From the NCBI GenBank assembly GCA_963921195.1, contig OY992537.1, positions 144,036,275 to 144,100,274 of the forward strand: a stretch of DNA of 64,000 bases, written 5' to 3'. The DNA comes from Pegoplata infirma. Lineage: Eukaryota; Arthropoda; Insecta; Diptera; Anthomyiidae. Positions 1 through 13,448 of this stretch are shown in pieces. The number at the start of each line of letters is the position of its first letter. Position 1 is the stretch's first letter. The notes beneath the pieces were generated by a model, which saw only the letters and a list, made by a program, of their open reading frames with translations, was not told where the DNA came from and made no database searches. A program made the translations under genes and the position numbers.

Positions 1-1018
1 GTGATTTTGATAAAAGGTTGAATATGTTTTATGAAACATTATGAACAATTAGACGTCAGATTTTAAATTTAAAATTCAAAATAAATATAGTTGATGTATT
101 GCTATTGCTGGAAAAGTGAATTTTTCAGAATTTGTAGAGTTGTGTGATTTAATGGAATCTAAATCTTGTTTCTAAGATATACACTAAAATAATTGTGTAA
201 GTAACTTTATTAGTTTACTTAAAAAAAATAACTAGTAAATTTGTTTTTAAATAAAAATATTTGTATCTTTAAGAATTCCTACATCAGTATTTAAAAAAAG
301 ATTAAAAACGAATTTTCTGTTACAATTAATGTTGGCGAAAAATAATTTCTTTTGCCAAAAATAAATGGAAAAACGCAATACACCCTATTTTCTTTAATTG
401 AAAATATTAACAAATATTAACCTTCATGTTTTTCAATATTTACAAAAAAAAATATTTTTTTTTTGTTTAAAAACAATATAAAAAAATGTAAAAAGGTGTA
501 TTTTTAAGACAAGAATTTGTATATATAAATTAAGTGATATCCGTATTTACAATCATAGACAAAATCCCAAAGTATTATATGGCTTTCAAATTAAATCAAT
601 AGCTCTTTCCAGTAAAAAGATATCACCTCTTAAAGTTACGTGTGCTACTTAATTTGCCGCACAAAAATGCCTTTAAAAATTTATATTTTGTTTGTTGTAG
701 TTGTTGTAATTTAACACTAGTTAAGTGTGCGCAACAAAGTTAAGAACAACCCAACAACTTTGTGTGTTCTTTAAATTTTGTCGCACATTCACTTAACTGT
801 TGGAAACAATTGCATTAATGCTTACAAAATTTGGCATAACTTTTTTATGAAACGACGGAAAATAAAAAATGATATACCAACTGAAAGTGTACATTTTCTA
901 CTATGAGTACATGACGGAAATATTTTTGAACCTTTGAAAACAATTATAAAAATATAAAACTGACATATTTGAGGGAAAAATGCTAGGTGTTCAGAGAACA
1001 CCCCCGCACATTAGACGG
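1..1018. other. AT-rich intergenic DNA, no gene seen
   Basis: Very AT-rich sequence with no open frame of note and no protein motif on either strand. A short imperfect inverted pair (about 715-750 against 770-800, sharing TTAAGTG and CAACAAAGTT) may be an old MITE, but I could not define its ends. Confidence 0.5.
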
Positions 1019-1022
1019 AACG

Positions 1023-1876
1023 TCACTGGTTTAATGCATGGATTTTGTAAAGGCCATTATTATTAGCCCATTTCCACATTTGCCTCACTGACACTTCCAA
1101 AAGTTCGGATACTGTGCCCAAAAACTTTCCACACGACATAATGACAACGTCGTCTGCATAAGCTACCACTGATGTTCCTTGCGAGTTCAACTTCTTTAAA
1201 ATGGGGTCCACTACTAAAAGCCAGAGTAGTGGTGACAAAACAACACCCTGTGGCGTTCCTTTTGATGCGTATCTTGTAACCTTTGCTGGTCCCCATTCTG
1301 CTGTCACCTCACGACACGACAGCAGTCGACCTATCCATTTTGTGATACATGGGTTGATCAATGCCGTTAGTTCTATAGATTTTCCCTGTTGATAGGCGTG
1401 TTGCGAATCAGAGAGGAAGTGAAAACCTAGATTTTCTCTTATGAAAAGGTCTAGAATCCTTTCTAGAGTTTTCAAAATAAAAGATGATCAACTAATCGGT
1501 CTGTAGTCTTTTGCCATTACGTGATTTAATTTTCCACTTTTTTGTATGAAAACCGCCTTAGATTTTCTCCATGACTGCGGAACGTACGTTAGTTGAAGAC
1601 AATCAATAAAAATGTCCATTAAGTGAGGGATAATCTCATTTGCAGTATGTTGCAACATTGCTGGTAAGATTCCATCCGGTCCAGGCGATTTGTAGGGTTT
1701 GAAGGAACCTATAGCCCATGCCAGACGTTCTCTCGAGAACAAGTTTAAAGGACAAGTTAACGGTCATATATGTTGATTTCCTGAAATCGATGTTTCCCTG
1801 CAACCTGGAAAGTGCGTCCTTAAGAGTACGTCAACAGTTTCCTCTGCACTTTCGGTCCATGTTCCATCACCTCTTT
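1023..1876 (-). pseudogene. Non-LTR reverse transcriptase fragment, LOA/R1-like
   Basis: Dead reverse-transcriptase piece of a LINE. Reading leftward from about 1876 one frame gives EETVDVLL and HFPGC, then KSPGPDGI (RT motif 1), DYRPIS (motif 2), HAYQQGKS (motif 2A), KGTPQGVVLSPLLW (motif B) and the catalytic YADDVVIM (motif C) near 1150. The frame is closed by two in-frame TGA codons, one after NQHI at about 1768 and one directly after DYRPIS at 1488-1490, so it cannot be expressed. The fragment stops just beyond the YADD box, with no thumb or RNase H. The HFPGC and HAYQ signatures resemble the LOA/R1 side of the I group, which is a family-level inference. The 3' end of LINE-P, with its poly(A), abuts it at 1888. 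Confidence 0.75.
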
Positions 1877-1887
1877 TTAGCAAAAGT

Positions 1888-3820
1888 TTTTTTTTTTTCA
1901 TGTTTTATTTATTGAATATTCACTAAATATGTGTGAACTAACAATAAGTATTCAAATCTTAAGACTAAATGAAAGTATTAAGTCCAGCCAGTGGCAGACA
2001 AAATTTTGTGGTTTCATTTTAAGTTATTTTCTATAAATGGACCAAGTCAGCAGTATGTCTCCTTCTTAGTCACAGGTGACCACTGCTATTTAGTAGATTC
2101 CGGGCTAGTGTATTCGGATGGGTTTCTAGTGTCTTTAAGTAGTTTTCGAGAAAAAACTAACGGCTAATGACAAAATTAACAAAAAAAAAAATTGAACGAC
2201 CGAACTGAAAGATCAAAATGAAGTAATGACCAATTGAGCTGAATGAACGAAAAGACCTAAAAGAGCTGAAATGAACGAACTAGATTAACCGCTCAGTTAA
2301 GTGAATAGTTCAATTGAACTAGTTCGTTCGTGAACGACACAACTCTAACAACTGGTACAGTTGATGAATAATCTATCAAATTATAAAGGTCATTAAAATC
2401 TTTACATATTCTCAACGGATCATTATTTGCATAATTACTGCGAAAAAGGGTAATGATAAAGGCTGGAAGTACCTTGTAGGCCTTTGGGGAACATTATTAT
2501 TTTTAGGCTTTTTAGAGTTGGTAATTTAATAAGACCAAGTCTACTTGGATATGATGGAAGATTTATAGATGGGTTCCATCGTAAACCTCGTAGGCAGAAC
2601 AAAAGAAATTGTTTTTGGACTGATTCAATATGATTGCTGTGGACATTATACTGAGGGTCCCAAACGACAGATGCATATTCTAAAATTGGTCTTACAAGGG
2701 ATGTGTATAGTTGTTTGGTAATTTCAGGATCAGTAAATTCTTTTGACCATCTCTTAACAAATGCAAGAACACCTCTAGCTTTGTTGACAGTCATATGAAT
2801 ATGTGATATGAAGTTCAGTTTTGGATCAAATAACACACCAAGATCCAGAAAAACATCAATTAATTCTAATTGGTGTTCTCCTAAAAAGTAATTTGCGTTT
2901 TCACATTTTTTCCTATTAAATCGCATATGTTTACACTTTTTCAAGTTCAGCTCCATTAGATTCGTTTTGCTCCATACGTAGAAATTATTTAAATCGTCTT
3001 GAAGAAAATGATGATCAGACGGAACATTATAGCTTAAGAAAATTTTCACATCATCAGCATATAGTAGTATATTACAAAAGTTTATTACGGTCGTTAATAA
3101 GGAACTCCAGAAAGAACGTTATTTATTTTCTGTTTTCGATCGAGAAGATATGATGTAATCCAATTTAAGCTATTAGAATTAAAACCCATCGAATCCAATT
3201 TATATAGAAGATGACGATGATTAACTTTATCAAAGGCTTTGCTAAAATCGGTGTATACAACATCTGTTTGACATTGTTTAACAAATCCACGGTTTATTAA
3301 TGTTGTAAGGTGCAAGAGGTTGGTTGTTGTTGAGCAACCTTTACGAAATCCATGTTGATAAGGTGATAATATTGAAGTAACTTGGTGGCAAAGAGAATCT
3401 GTAATAATTTTTTCGAAGAGTTTGGGGATTGCGCTTAGCTTGGCAATACCTCTATAGTTTGTTACATCGGATTTTGATCCAGATTTATGCAATGGAATGA
3501 TGTAAGATTCTCTCCAAAGTTTTGAAAAATAACCGTATTTAATGGAAATGTTGAACAAATAGGATAAATGGATCGAAAGACGTTCGGCACAATTATTAAG
3601 TATACAACTCGGAACTCCATCAGGTCCATGATTAAATGTTGATTTTAGATTTATTAAATTTTCTAAAACGGTTGAGTTAAATTTTTAAAACGGTTGAGTG
3701 ATCGATAGATGAAAATTGAATAATTTGATTTGAAACCAAAGGGTACGGATAAATAGTAGATTCCTTGTAATTCACAACGGAGAATGTTTTAGCGAAAAAA
3801 TCTGCAAACATATTGCTTAC
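1888..3820 (-). pseudogene. LINE-P 3' part: reverse transcriptase, 3' UTR, poly(A)
   Basis: Reverse-transcriptase end of the dispersed minus-strand LINE called LINE-P here. Reading leftward from 3820 are the linker NMFADFFAKTFS, NHGPDGVPS (motif 1), TNYRGIAKLSAI (motif 2), QHGFRKGCST (motif 2A), YTDFSKAFDKVNH (motif A), SGVP (start of motif B), YADDVKIF (motif C, near 3045-3065) and the C-terminal PILEYASVVWDP segment. The residues expected between SGVP and the YADD box are deleted and the frame shifts there. A short duplication of AAAACGGTTGAG sits near 3670-3700. A frameshift near 2440 precedes the last recognisable residues, down to about 2350. The 3' UTR ends with AATAAATAAAACATG and an A run at 1888-1898. 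It contains a single hAT-like end (GTTCGTGAACGACACAACTCTA type, ending 2348) whose partner I cannot find. CR1/Jockey superfamily is an inference. Confidence 0.8.
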
Positions 3821-5593
3821 TAGCTGTTTTGCACCCGGCGTTGCCTGGGTTGAAAAAAAATTTTATGTAATGAATGAGTTTTTTATTATCATTTTATCTA
3901 CTTCTTCGTGGCTTTTTACTAATGAACATAAACCTATTCATGAGGTTTGGTCGATTTTATTTTTAGATTTTTCTTAGCGTCAGGAACATGGTGTGTACGT
4001 GTTCCTCCGTCATGGGAACAAACCTAGTATTAATAGGCCTTTTTTGTTGGCAAACTTAGATTGTTAACACGCATCAAAACGAAAAAAATGAAACATTAAC
4101 TTCCATTAATTTCTCAATTTAATTTAGCGTCGCACTGTGGCGCCTTTCCCCTAAAAGCGTTGCAAAAATCCAAAAATTGATAGAAGAATTTGATAAAATG
4201 AATGATTACATCTGATAGAAAACTCCTCACTGATTAAGAATCCAAAAACATTTTTAAAATCGGATGAAAATTTTGAATTATAGAGCCACCCAAAGTTGGC
4301 AATTTTTCAGTCTGCAGAAAAAAGTTAAAACTTGAAAAAAATATATCATCTTTTTAATTGAATCTCAGGCAAACTATGCAACCGATCATTATTTTTTTGG
4401 TGTCGTTTGAAAGGTATATTAATTCAAATGAAACTATATAAAAAAAGGGTTATTCGGTCGAATACTTTGTTTTTAGGCGCTGTTTTGCAAACACACCATA
4501 TTTCGTTCTTTTTTTACATTTGATAGAATAGAACTAAAAAAGTGACGGTTTGTGACGGGAACTATTAAACAGAGGCTGTTTAGTATTTAAAACTCTTACT
4601 TATTCAATCGAAATTGGGTGCCCGTACTTGCCCGTGTACATGAAAAAACAATTAAACTGTAACAACTTTTACTACGAAAAGGAGATATTTTTAAAATATC
4701 CTAACAGATTTTGGGCAATTTTGAGATCCACTGGAATTTTTGACCAATCTTAGTAGATGTATTGGTCTTTAATTTATTAATTTGTTTTTTTTTTGGCTTT
4801 TTTTATTTGCTTATAACGCCCCCTAGCGAAATTTTTTTGTTTCTATAAGTAACCACTTTGACGAGCTGTAACTCCTGAGCGAATTGAGATATTTTAATAG
4901 TTAAAATTTTGTATTTTTAATAAAACAAAGTTAAACATAAAAATTGCGAAAAACATATGTGTCATCACAGAATTTTTAAGATTTTTTTTAAATAGACAAA
5001 GGTTTGTGTAAAAAAAAGAAACAAAAGTTATCTAATGATTTTTAATAGGTTTTTAATTAAAAACGTCTTAAATTTTTTAAACCTTAGTGAATGATATATT
5101 TAAGTTTAACCTACAGCTAATTACAAAAAAATAAAATTTGTCTTTTGAATTCTCATTGAGTTTATAGTTCTTTCTTTATGTATTTGAAAGTTTCTAATCA
5201 TCTTTTTAAAATTTGCCTATGTCTTTAAGACATAAATATACTTGGTTAGTTTAAAAGGTGAAACTTGTTTTAAATGTATAAATTTGAAGTAAACTTTTAC
5301 TTGACACAATTAAAAAATTACTTAAAAAAAACCCCAAAAAAATTTCAAGTAAAATTTTAGTTTTGTAAATTGAAAATTTACTCAAATTTGTTGGTAAACA
5401 TTTATTAAATTTTAGTTAAAAGTTTACTCAATACTCTCAAATGGTTTTCTGGTATAATATTTTACTCAATACCGTTAAAAATGTCCTAAATTTTTTTAAA
5501 TATTTTTTCTGTCATATTAGAGTTGTATTTTTTCTAGACTTTTAATATGTATTGTGATTATTGTAGCGCTATTCTTATCGGCTAGCTAAAAAT

Positions 5594-6708
5594 TAGGGAT
5601 GTGCGATTAATCGATTAATTAATCACTTCGATTAATCGAAATCCTGATTAATCAATTATTCAATTAATCATACTTTCTGATTAATCAGAACTATGATTAA
5701 TCAACTAATTTGAATTTTGATTAATCGAAAACGAATAATTTTATTCAATTTTTAAAAAATGTTGGCAAAACAAAATCAAAGACAAACAAAACAAAAAATA
5801 TTTAAAAAAGAAAACAAAATTTTTAAATTAATAAACAGAGCGAAATTTAATATGCCAAAATCCGACAATATATTCAACCAAATTTTCCAAAATGTATGAC
5901 GAAAGTTCATTCTTAGATCTATCATGGAAGACTGGAGATTCTATGAATAATATGCCTCTAACCATGCTCAAATCTAGAAATGAATATACATATCGTCGGT
6001 GTGATTTGTAAGCCTCTTCAAAACATTTTGAGATAAACATGGCGGTTCTGGTTGGCGCACCGACGATATGTACATATGTATGTAAGACGCCCAATAACAC
6101 GCATCCATGTTCCATCCCTCTAGAAATGCTTCTCTCTGCCAGCACTTCGACGCCAATTGGTTGTATTGTACATGAGTTGGATATCATTTAAAATACAACA
6201 AAATTAATTTTCTACACGGGCTCTATAAAAATGGTCCTCTGTGTTAGCACATCGACGCCAATTGGCGTTCAATTGTGCATGACCCGGATATCATGTGCAA
6301 TACAACAAAAGGAATAAATTTTTTTTTAATTAAAAATTATTGGGAGGCACATCCATTTTTTTAGATTATGTTTTTTTGTAACATGAAGAGACCGTGGTAA
6401 TATCCGCATTGTGAGCTGTAAAGAACGCCTAAAAGTCCATTCGACTAAAATTTAATAAATTTTCTAAAAAATGTTCAATAGTCATAGAATTTGAAATATA
6501 AAAACAAAACAAAATATTCAATTATTCAAATTTTGAATATTCAACTTCCTGATTAATCAATTACTCATGAATTTTGATTAATCAAAATTTAAATTTTTTG
6601 ATTAATCATAGTTCTGATTAATCAGAAAGTATGATTAATCGATTAATTGATTAATCAGGATTTCGATTAATCGAAGTGATTAATTAATCGATTAATCGCA
6701 CATCCCTA
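5594..6708. mobile_element. hAT-like fold-back element with ATTAATC-rich ends
   Basis: Terminal inverted repeats start TAGGGATGTGCGATTAATCG and extend about 120 bp, built largely from repeats of the palindrome-like ATTAATC(G/A). A perfect 8-bp target duplication, CTAAAAAT, flanks the element (5586-5593 and 6709-6716), as expected for the hAT superfamily. The 1115-bp body has no recognisable transposase. It does contain an imperfect duplication near 6130-6200 and 6235-6310, sharing CGACGCCAATTGG and GATATCAT. The 119-residue open frame at 5828-6187 overlaps this region and resembles no family I know. Confidence 0.88.
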
Positions 6709-8861
6709 CTAAAAATGCTTAACGAGAATATCAGCGTGCGGATTGCCTTAATTTGACGCACAAGAAGTTATATTTTAAATGATTTTTAGATTTACAAATA
6801 TCATACTTGACCAACAAAAGAGGTCAAAAAGTGTCATTGTGCACAGTGCCGCAGCGGGCCTATTACAATGCAGATGAGCTTTTCTTGAAGCTATAGGAGA
6901 TAAAATTCAAGTGCGTTTTAAAAATTAAAAATGTCTTGATAACTTTAAATTTTATGATTTTTGCAACGAAAAAAAGTAAAAATGTTGCACTGTGCTTTGT
7001 GCTGCAGTGAGCCAATGGCCACGCGTGTTACTTATTTTTAAGCTGAAGAAGTTTTGTTCAAATGCTTTATAAATCTTGATAATATCTATATTACTTTAGA
7101 ATTTATAATGTTTACAACAAAAAAAGTCAAATACAACACTGTGCACAGTGCCGTGGCTGTACTATTACCTTGCGGCTCATATATTTTGAAGCTAGGGTAG
7201 TCTTCTTTCGAATGCTCTTTACATTTTTAAAATATCTTCATTAGTTCAAAAGTTATGATTTTTGCAACGAAAAAAGTCAAAAGGCGCCACTGTGCGTCGT
7301 TTGGAATAGTTTTGTAAAATATTACACATTTTCGATGAAATATTGATAAAATTGGTTTATTGAATGCAATTTAGCTTGAAAGCAACACAAAAACATTTAT
7401 CTTTTTTATTAATACCAAAGAGAGCCATTAACTATAAGAGAATCATTCACAACACACAAAAAATTTTAGGGAAAAAATTTTTAATTAAACATTTTAAAAA
7501 GTTCAATTTTGTTTTTAATCATTTTTTTAATTGATATAATTAAATTATTTGATTGATTTAGAAATTTTTTGTGAATACTGTCGACAACATAAAAAAACCA
7601 AAAAAATCGTCAAACATATTTTACGTTTATTTTTAATTTTTGCTTAAATATACTTAAAACGTAATTCTAGTACCAAATTCACTTAAAGTGAGTAACAAAA
7701 TTTGTTTACAACAAAAAAATAAAAGATAAAAATAGCGTAATATTACTTAATATATTAAAATTTTTAAACGTTTTTATTTAAGTCAAATCACGATTTTTGC
7801 TTAGTCGCAAGTGAACACCACTGACGCTTGTTGAAATTAACACAAGCACAAGATAAAGAAAAATATTGAAAAATAATAAAAATACAAAGAAAATAGTGAT
7901 TATTGAGGAATTATGATATTCGGGTAAAAACTTTTATTACCAAGTAAGGAGGATTTCGCTTTAAAATAGATGGTGGCAGCTAGTTACTAGTTACACATTC
8001 AATAACCTACCAGTAACCCTAAAGTGACTCGTTACCTACTCGCTTACAAAAATGCTACAAAACTAAAAAGATCCAAAGTGGAAATGTCAATTACGTTTGT
8101 ATCTATCCCTACAAATGCTGGATTATAAATTTCCAATAAGACAAGGACCGCAAAGATATCTTGGAACGTCATAGAGAGGGACGTTTGGCTGCTTAGTGTA
8201 AGGACAGTTGCAAATATACCGAAGAGACTCCAGCTCAGCCCGTGGAAACCGCATTAAAACAACATCTTAAGTTTAGTCCATATACAGTTGTTTCATCTAT
8301 AAGCGTGTCTGTGATGGCTGTTTACCTTTTAGCCGGCTTTTACATAATTTAAACAATTAATTGAAGAGGCTAACTTATTGTGTTAATGTTCAGTGCCATT
8401 TTATATGTTCTGATTTTGTTCTGTTAATAATAAACAATAAATTCCTATTTTTTATCCATATTTGTTTTTATTTATAAAGTGGGACATTTTTAAGCTATAA
8501 ATTTTATTATTTTATTTAATTGATACAATCATTTTTTTAATTACTTTTTTTTAAATTTTTAATCACTTTTTTAATTGAAAATATATGCACCTTTTTCTTA
8601 TTAAACTTTTACAAATTTTAGTAATTCATACTATCACTTTCGTGATAGGTGCAAAATCAATTAAAAAAGTAATTGATATAATCATTTTAGTGATTGAATC
8701 TCATTTTCATTTTTCTGTGTGAATGTATGCAAGTTAATTTTTAACTTCTAGAATTTTGAGCGTTAACACTAATTTGAACTTTGTATGGTAGAACACTGAT
8801 AATTATGCCAACAAAAAACGCCTAATGTATTTATTTAATGGCTTTTCAAAGGAACCTATAG

Positions 8862-9215
8862 TTCCATCCTCAGTTAGCACTTTATGAAGTGAAAACATCA
8901 ATAACGACATAACTTTCGCTGTAGTTCAAGTGGGTGTGGCATTTAACGCATTTAGTTCAATTTTGGTCTCATGTGACCTATAGTTCCCCTATTGGTTAGC
9001 ACGTGAAGAAAATTGCAACTAAATTTGCTCAGCAGACAAAACTCTCACTAAAGTACAAAGGGGCGTGCCATTAAATGCCTTTTTATCAAAAATATTGGCT
9101 ATATCACTATTTGTGTTGGAAATTTCATTGAAATCGGCTCAACTGTTTTCAGGTTATGATATAGCAAATAGTTCGCGTTCAGTTAGTTCTAACAGTAGGG
9201 TTTAAAGGAGTTGGT
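8862..9215 (+). repeat. Degenerate repeats of the GGGGCGTGGCATTTTA type
   Basis: Two to three decayed copies of the same roughly 160-bp unit that is clearer at 11824-13100. They share phrases such as CCTATAGTTCC, GGTTAGCAC and AAATCGGCTCAACTG. Non-coding. Confidence 0.55.
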
Positions 9216-11823
9216 TAAACCGTTTTTGCATGATAGCAAATAAGCCAGAAATAGCGTTCTGTATATTACAAATTGACGTGGCATTTTACTCCCATTTGCC
9301 TAATCACGGGCTAATTTGGCATATCGTTCAACAGGAAAAAATATTTTTTAATTTAATACATTTTAAGCCCCTTTTCCCGATCGCCACGATGATACCATCT
9401 GTAATGAAATTTAATTAAAATTTTTTCACCGTTAGCGCGTGTGTACGGATCGGGGAGAAATAAATTTCAATGTATTACAAAGGGACGCACAGTGATTCGT
9501 TCCCATATATCGAGTGGGCAAAAATAGAATATTGGTCGCAGATTTCTGAAATTTGGTACACAAGCATTAAATTATCCAATCAAGAAAAAAACGAGTTTTT
9601 GGAAAAATCGAAGCAAGGACACGCCTACCCCCCATATATCCTGAAATTTAAATATGTGATTAAAACTACAAAAATGGTCACAAAATTCCCAAATTTTGTC
9701 AATGTTACCAATTTTGATATAGTATTTTATGTGTAAATTTTTTTCTATATTGAAGCAAGGACTCGTGTGGCTGCCATATATCCTTTTTCTTAAAAATATT
9801 GTAAATCGCTCAAAAATTACTCGATACTCTTGAAATTTTTAGTAAAAATTTAAATAAGTGATGTCAATGTGTGTGCCAAATTTCGCTGAAATCGGTTTTG
9901 TAAAACAAAAGTTATTTATATATCCTTTTTAAAAACTGCAATTAAGTGTTAATATAGTTTAATCACAAAAATAAAATAGAAAGAGTTGTCAACGATTTTC
10001 CAAATTTGGTAGGCAGGCACAAAATTAATTAATAGAAAAAAAAATGAAAATTTTGAGCAAATCGGTGGAAGGACATTTGTACCTGTCGTATATCCTGAAA
10101 TTTAAAAGTGGAGTTTTAGCCACAAAACTTGATATAAAATTACTTAACTTAGTTATTGTCTTAGAAATTTAGATAACTATCGACGTACAACATTTGTATT
10201 TTAATCTGAGCAAGGACTCGCGTGGCTGCCATATATCCTTTTTCTTGAAATCGCTGTAACTATTTTAAAAATCTTTCAATTGCTATCAAATTTTAAATAT
10301 AGATTAGATCAAATGGCGTCAATAAGTGTGCCAATTTCGTTGAGTTGCTTGCAGTAACCAAAAAGCTGTTAATATATCCTTTTTTTAAATATAGTCAAAA
10401 ATATAAAAATACATAATAACTGCAAAAACAAAACATTCCCAACACTTATTTCCTATTGCATTACGAAAATAAATTTATTCAAAATAAGTTTTAAGTAAAC
10501 TCGTTTAATACTTGCTTTATTTCTAAGTAAATACCCCGTTAATGACAAAAGACTTTAAAAAAAAATTTTTTTTGGGTACTTAAAATTTTTGTTTTTTTCG
10601 TTTTTTTCAAAAACTTAGTTATTTTTATTATTTGATCGTATAGAAAACAGTCCAGGATGTTAAAAAAATCAATAAAAAATAATTTTTAAGTACGAACTTT
10701 TTTTATGTATCTCAAAAAAAATTTTGGTTTTGATTTGGGATACCAACGAAAATCAAATACTGGTTTTAAAGCAAAATGGCCCACTGTATACTTATTTTAT
10801 CGAATTATTTACTATAAATTTATGGTATACAATACAATATATCCTTTTATATAAAAAAACACTAAAATGTTGATGTATTTTTTAAATTTATTTACAGTAA
10901 ATAAAATAAAAAATAAAAAAAAAATATTCCAATTTTTGATTTTTTTTAAATTTTTTTTTCCAACTTAAAAAAAAAACTTAGTTATTTTTATTCTTTGATC
11001 TTATAAAACATAGTTAAAGGTAAAAAAAAAATAAAAAACAAAAAAATTTTATTCACGAACTTTTTTTATGAAGGCCATTAAAATTTGGTGATTTTGGGGA
11101 TTTTAGTAAAAGTCGTAGATAACTTTTAAAGCAAAACGGCCCACGTACTGCATAATTTTTTTCTGGTTTTTTTATTATATTTTTACAGAATACTATATAA
11201 TATATCAATGTGTAAAGAAAAAATACTTAATATTGGATTTTTTTTCTAATATTTTTTCCATTAATAATAAAGCTTTTGAAAAAAATTAAATAAAGACACA
11301 AAAAAAAACTAACTTTTTTCCAACTTCAGACAAAAACTTAGTTATTTTTATTGTTTTCCCTTATAAACCATAGTCTGAGCTATCGAAAAAGCGAAAAAAA
11401 TAATTTTTTGACTCACGAACTTTTTTTATGCATTCCATCAAAATTTGTCAATTTTTGGGGATTCGGTAAAAAAAATATAGATTTCAGAGCATTACAAAAA
11501 TGTATTTTAAAATTAATTCTAAAAAATTGCAAATACAACTTTTAGCAAATATATTTAAGTAACTTTTGCAAAAAAAAGTTCATTGATTTCTTTAAAATTC
11601 GATTTTTAATAATTATTTTAGTAAACCTATAAAAATCAATTTTTTGGTTTTATCAAAATAGCGTTAAATTTCCATACTTTAGCGCCCTCTTGTGGCAACA
11701 TATGACTTCTTAAAAATAAGAAAAGTACATATTTCTTTTAGTTTACTATTAAACTGTAAAAATACAAAAAATCATCAACATTGAAGACATACTTTTTTTT
11801 TTGATTTTTGCCAATGAAACGAA

Positions 11824-13100
11824 TCACTGTGGGACGTGGCAATTCCGCCTCAATAAGTACTAACTAACTGTGGTGAATATTATGATAACCGTTTAAAATG
11901 ATTACGGAAAGGCAGAATGAACTTTCAGTACATTGCAAAAGGCGTGGTAGTTGCTACATACTAAAGTGCCCGCCTCTGTTAGTACAATCTATTGAAAAAA
12001 TTTTGTTAAAATCGGTTTAGTCGTTTAAGCGTTATTAAGGAACAGGCAGAAGCACTTTCAGTATAGTACAAAGGCGCGTGTCAATTTACGCCCCTTTGTC
12101 CAAACGCGCTCTATTTTAATCTATAGTTCCCGCCTCGGTAAGTACTTACTATGTGTGGTAAAAATTTCATTCTAATCGCTTTAGCAGTTTATGCTAAGTT
12201 ACGGAACAGACAGAAATAGCGTTCAATTAAATAAAAAAGGGCGTGATATTTTATTTCTTTTAAATCGGTATGGTCGTTAAAGCATGATTATGGAACATAC
12301 AGAAAAAACTTTCAGTATAGTAAAAAGGGGCGTTACATTTTCCGCCCCTTTGTCCAAACGCGCTCTATTATAATTTCTAGTTTCCGGCTCGGTTAGTACT
12401 ATCATTGGTAAAAACTTCATTAAAATCGGTTCAGCCGTTTATGCGTGGTTGAGAAACAAGAAATAACTTTCGATGTAATACAAAGGGGCGTGGCATTTTA
12501 CCCCTTTCTTCGATCGCCTTCTATTGTGGAGCATACTTTTCGCTTCGCTTAATACTATCTGTAATGAAAATTTCATGAAAATCAGTTCAGCGTAATTGCG
12601 GAAAAGGCAGAAATAGCTTTCAGTCTAACAAAAAGGGGCGTGGCATTTTTTTGATCGCCCTCTATTGTGGCTCATAGTTTTCGCCTCGGTTAGTACTATC
12701 TGTGGTAAAAATTTCAGTGAAATCGGTTAAATCACTTTTCAGTGATTGCGGAACATGCTGACATAGTTTCTGTATAGTACAAAGGGGCGTGGCATTTTAC
12801 GCCCATTTTACCGATCGCGGATTTTTCTGGCCTATAGTTCCCGCCTCGGTTATTACTATCGGTGGTGAAAATTTCATGACAATCGGTTCAGCCGTTTTTC
12901 CGTTATTGCCGGACAGGCAGATATAGCTATAGCATAGTACAAAGGGGCGTGTCATTTTACGCCCCTTTGTCCGATCGCGGTCGGTTATGGCCTATAGTTC
13001 CCGCCTCGGTTAGCACTACCTGTGGTGAAAATTTCATGAAAATGGGTTAAGCCGTTTTGTACTTATTGCGGAACAGACAGACAGATAGACAGACAAACCA
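11824..13100 (+). repeat. About 160-bp tandem array inside the composite repeat
   Basis: Around eight diverged copies of a unit containing AGTACAAAGGGGCGTGGCA, then TTTTACGCCCCTTTGTCC, CCTATAGTTCCCGCCTCGGT, TAGTACTATC, AAATTTCATGAAAATCGGTT, CAGCCGTTT and GCGGAACAGGCAGA. Successive GGGCGTG cores lie at about 12070, 12239, 12326, 12484, 12636, 12783 and 12946, so spacing is mostly 145-165 bp. The array ends in a short CAGA/CAGACAGATAGACAGA microsatellite. The same unit recurs at 17614-19022. Confidence 0.8.
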
Positions 13101-13128
13101 ACAATCAGATTTATAATATTAATAGGGA

Positions 13129-13244
13129 TTACAGAAGTATCATCGGATTGACGGCCTTCAAATTTCATAACCGGCGGATATTCTTGACATCTTCTTTTAG
13201 AATTAACAAAACTATAAAAGCACTTAGGATTGTGTTTAAAATCG
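13129..13244 (-). pseudogene. LINE-P ORF2 fragment between endonuclease and RT
   Basis: Short coding piece of LINE-P. Reading leftward it gives HNPKCFYSFVNSKRR and then EYPPVMKFEG and DDTSV. This is the K(N/H)NPKxFxxFVNSKR linker found between the endonuclease and reverse transcriptase of CR1/Jockey-type LINEs. It continues in frame, across the 3821-13128 insertion, into the reverse transcriptase ending at 3820. On its other side it is cut by the DINE-like composite. Confidence 0.8.
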
Positions 13245-13384
13245 TTTTTATACCCTACACCACACTGTGGTACAGGGTATAATGAGTTTGTGCTGATGTT
13301 TGTAACTACCCGAAATATTGGTCCTAGACCCACCTTTAAGTATACCGATTGACTCAGAATCACTTTTTGAGTCGATTTAGCGAT

Positions 13385-13448
13385 GTCCGTCCGTCCGTCC
13401 GTCCGTCCGTCTGTCCGTCCGTCCGTCCGTCCGTCTGTCTGTCTGTCC
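13385..13448 (+). repeat. (GTCY)n microsatellite
   Basis: Sixteen tetramers of GTCC or GTCT in an uninterrupted run inside a conserved fly repeat. The homologous position in the inverted copy near 40921 has only about six units, so the run length varies between copies. Confidence 0.95.

Larger units (their letters stand above)
3821..13128 (+). mobile_element. Composite TAGCT...CCCGG repeat inserted in LINE-P ORF2
   Basis: A 9.3-kb block that begins TAGCTGTTTTGCACCCGGCG and ends in tandem arrays followed by ATTAATAGGGA. It is flanked on both sides by TTAC (3817-3820 and 13129-13132). Removing it with one TTAC joins the LINE-P codons for DDTSV directly to SNMFADFF, so the block is an insertion. 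Its start resembles those at 13989 and 17614, suggesting one family of non-autonomous elements with internal tandem repeats. I recognise no transposase. The interior is AT-rich and contains the hAT-like element at 5594-6708. 4000-5580, 6720-8860 and 9900-11820 hold no recognisable gene. Confidence 0.65.

Noticed and set aside
2118..2348. hAT MITE with TAGAGTTGTGTCGTTCACGA end
   Set aside because: Only the right end is visible, and I find neither the left end nor an 8-bp duplication of ACAACTGG, so it is mentioned only within the LINE-P entry.
5828..6187. 119-residue open frame inside the hAT-like element
   Set aside because: No transposase motif in any frame, and the region contains an internal duplication; treated as non-coding.
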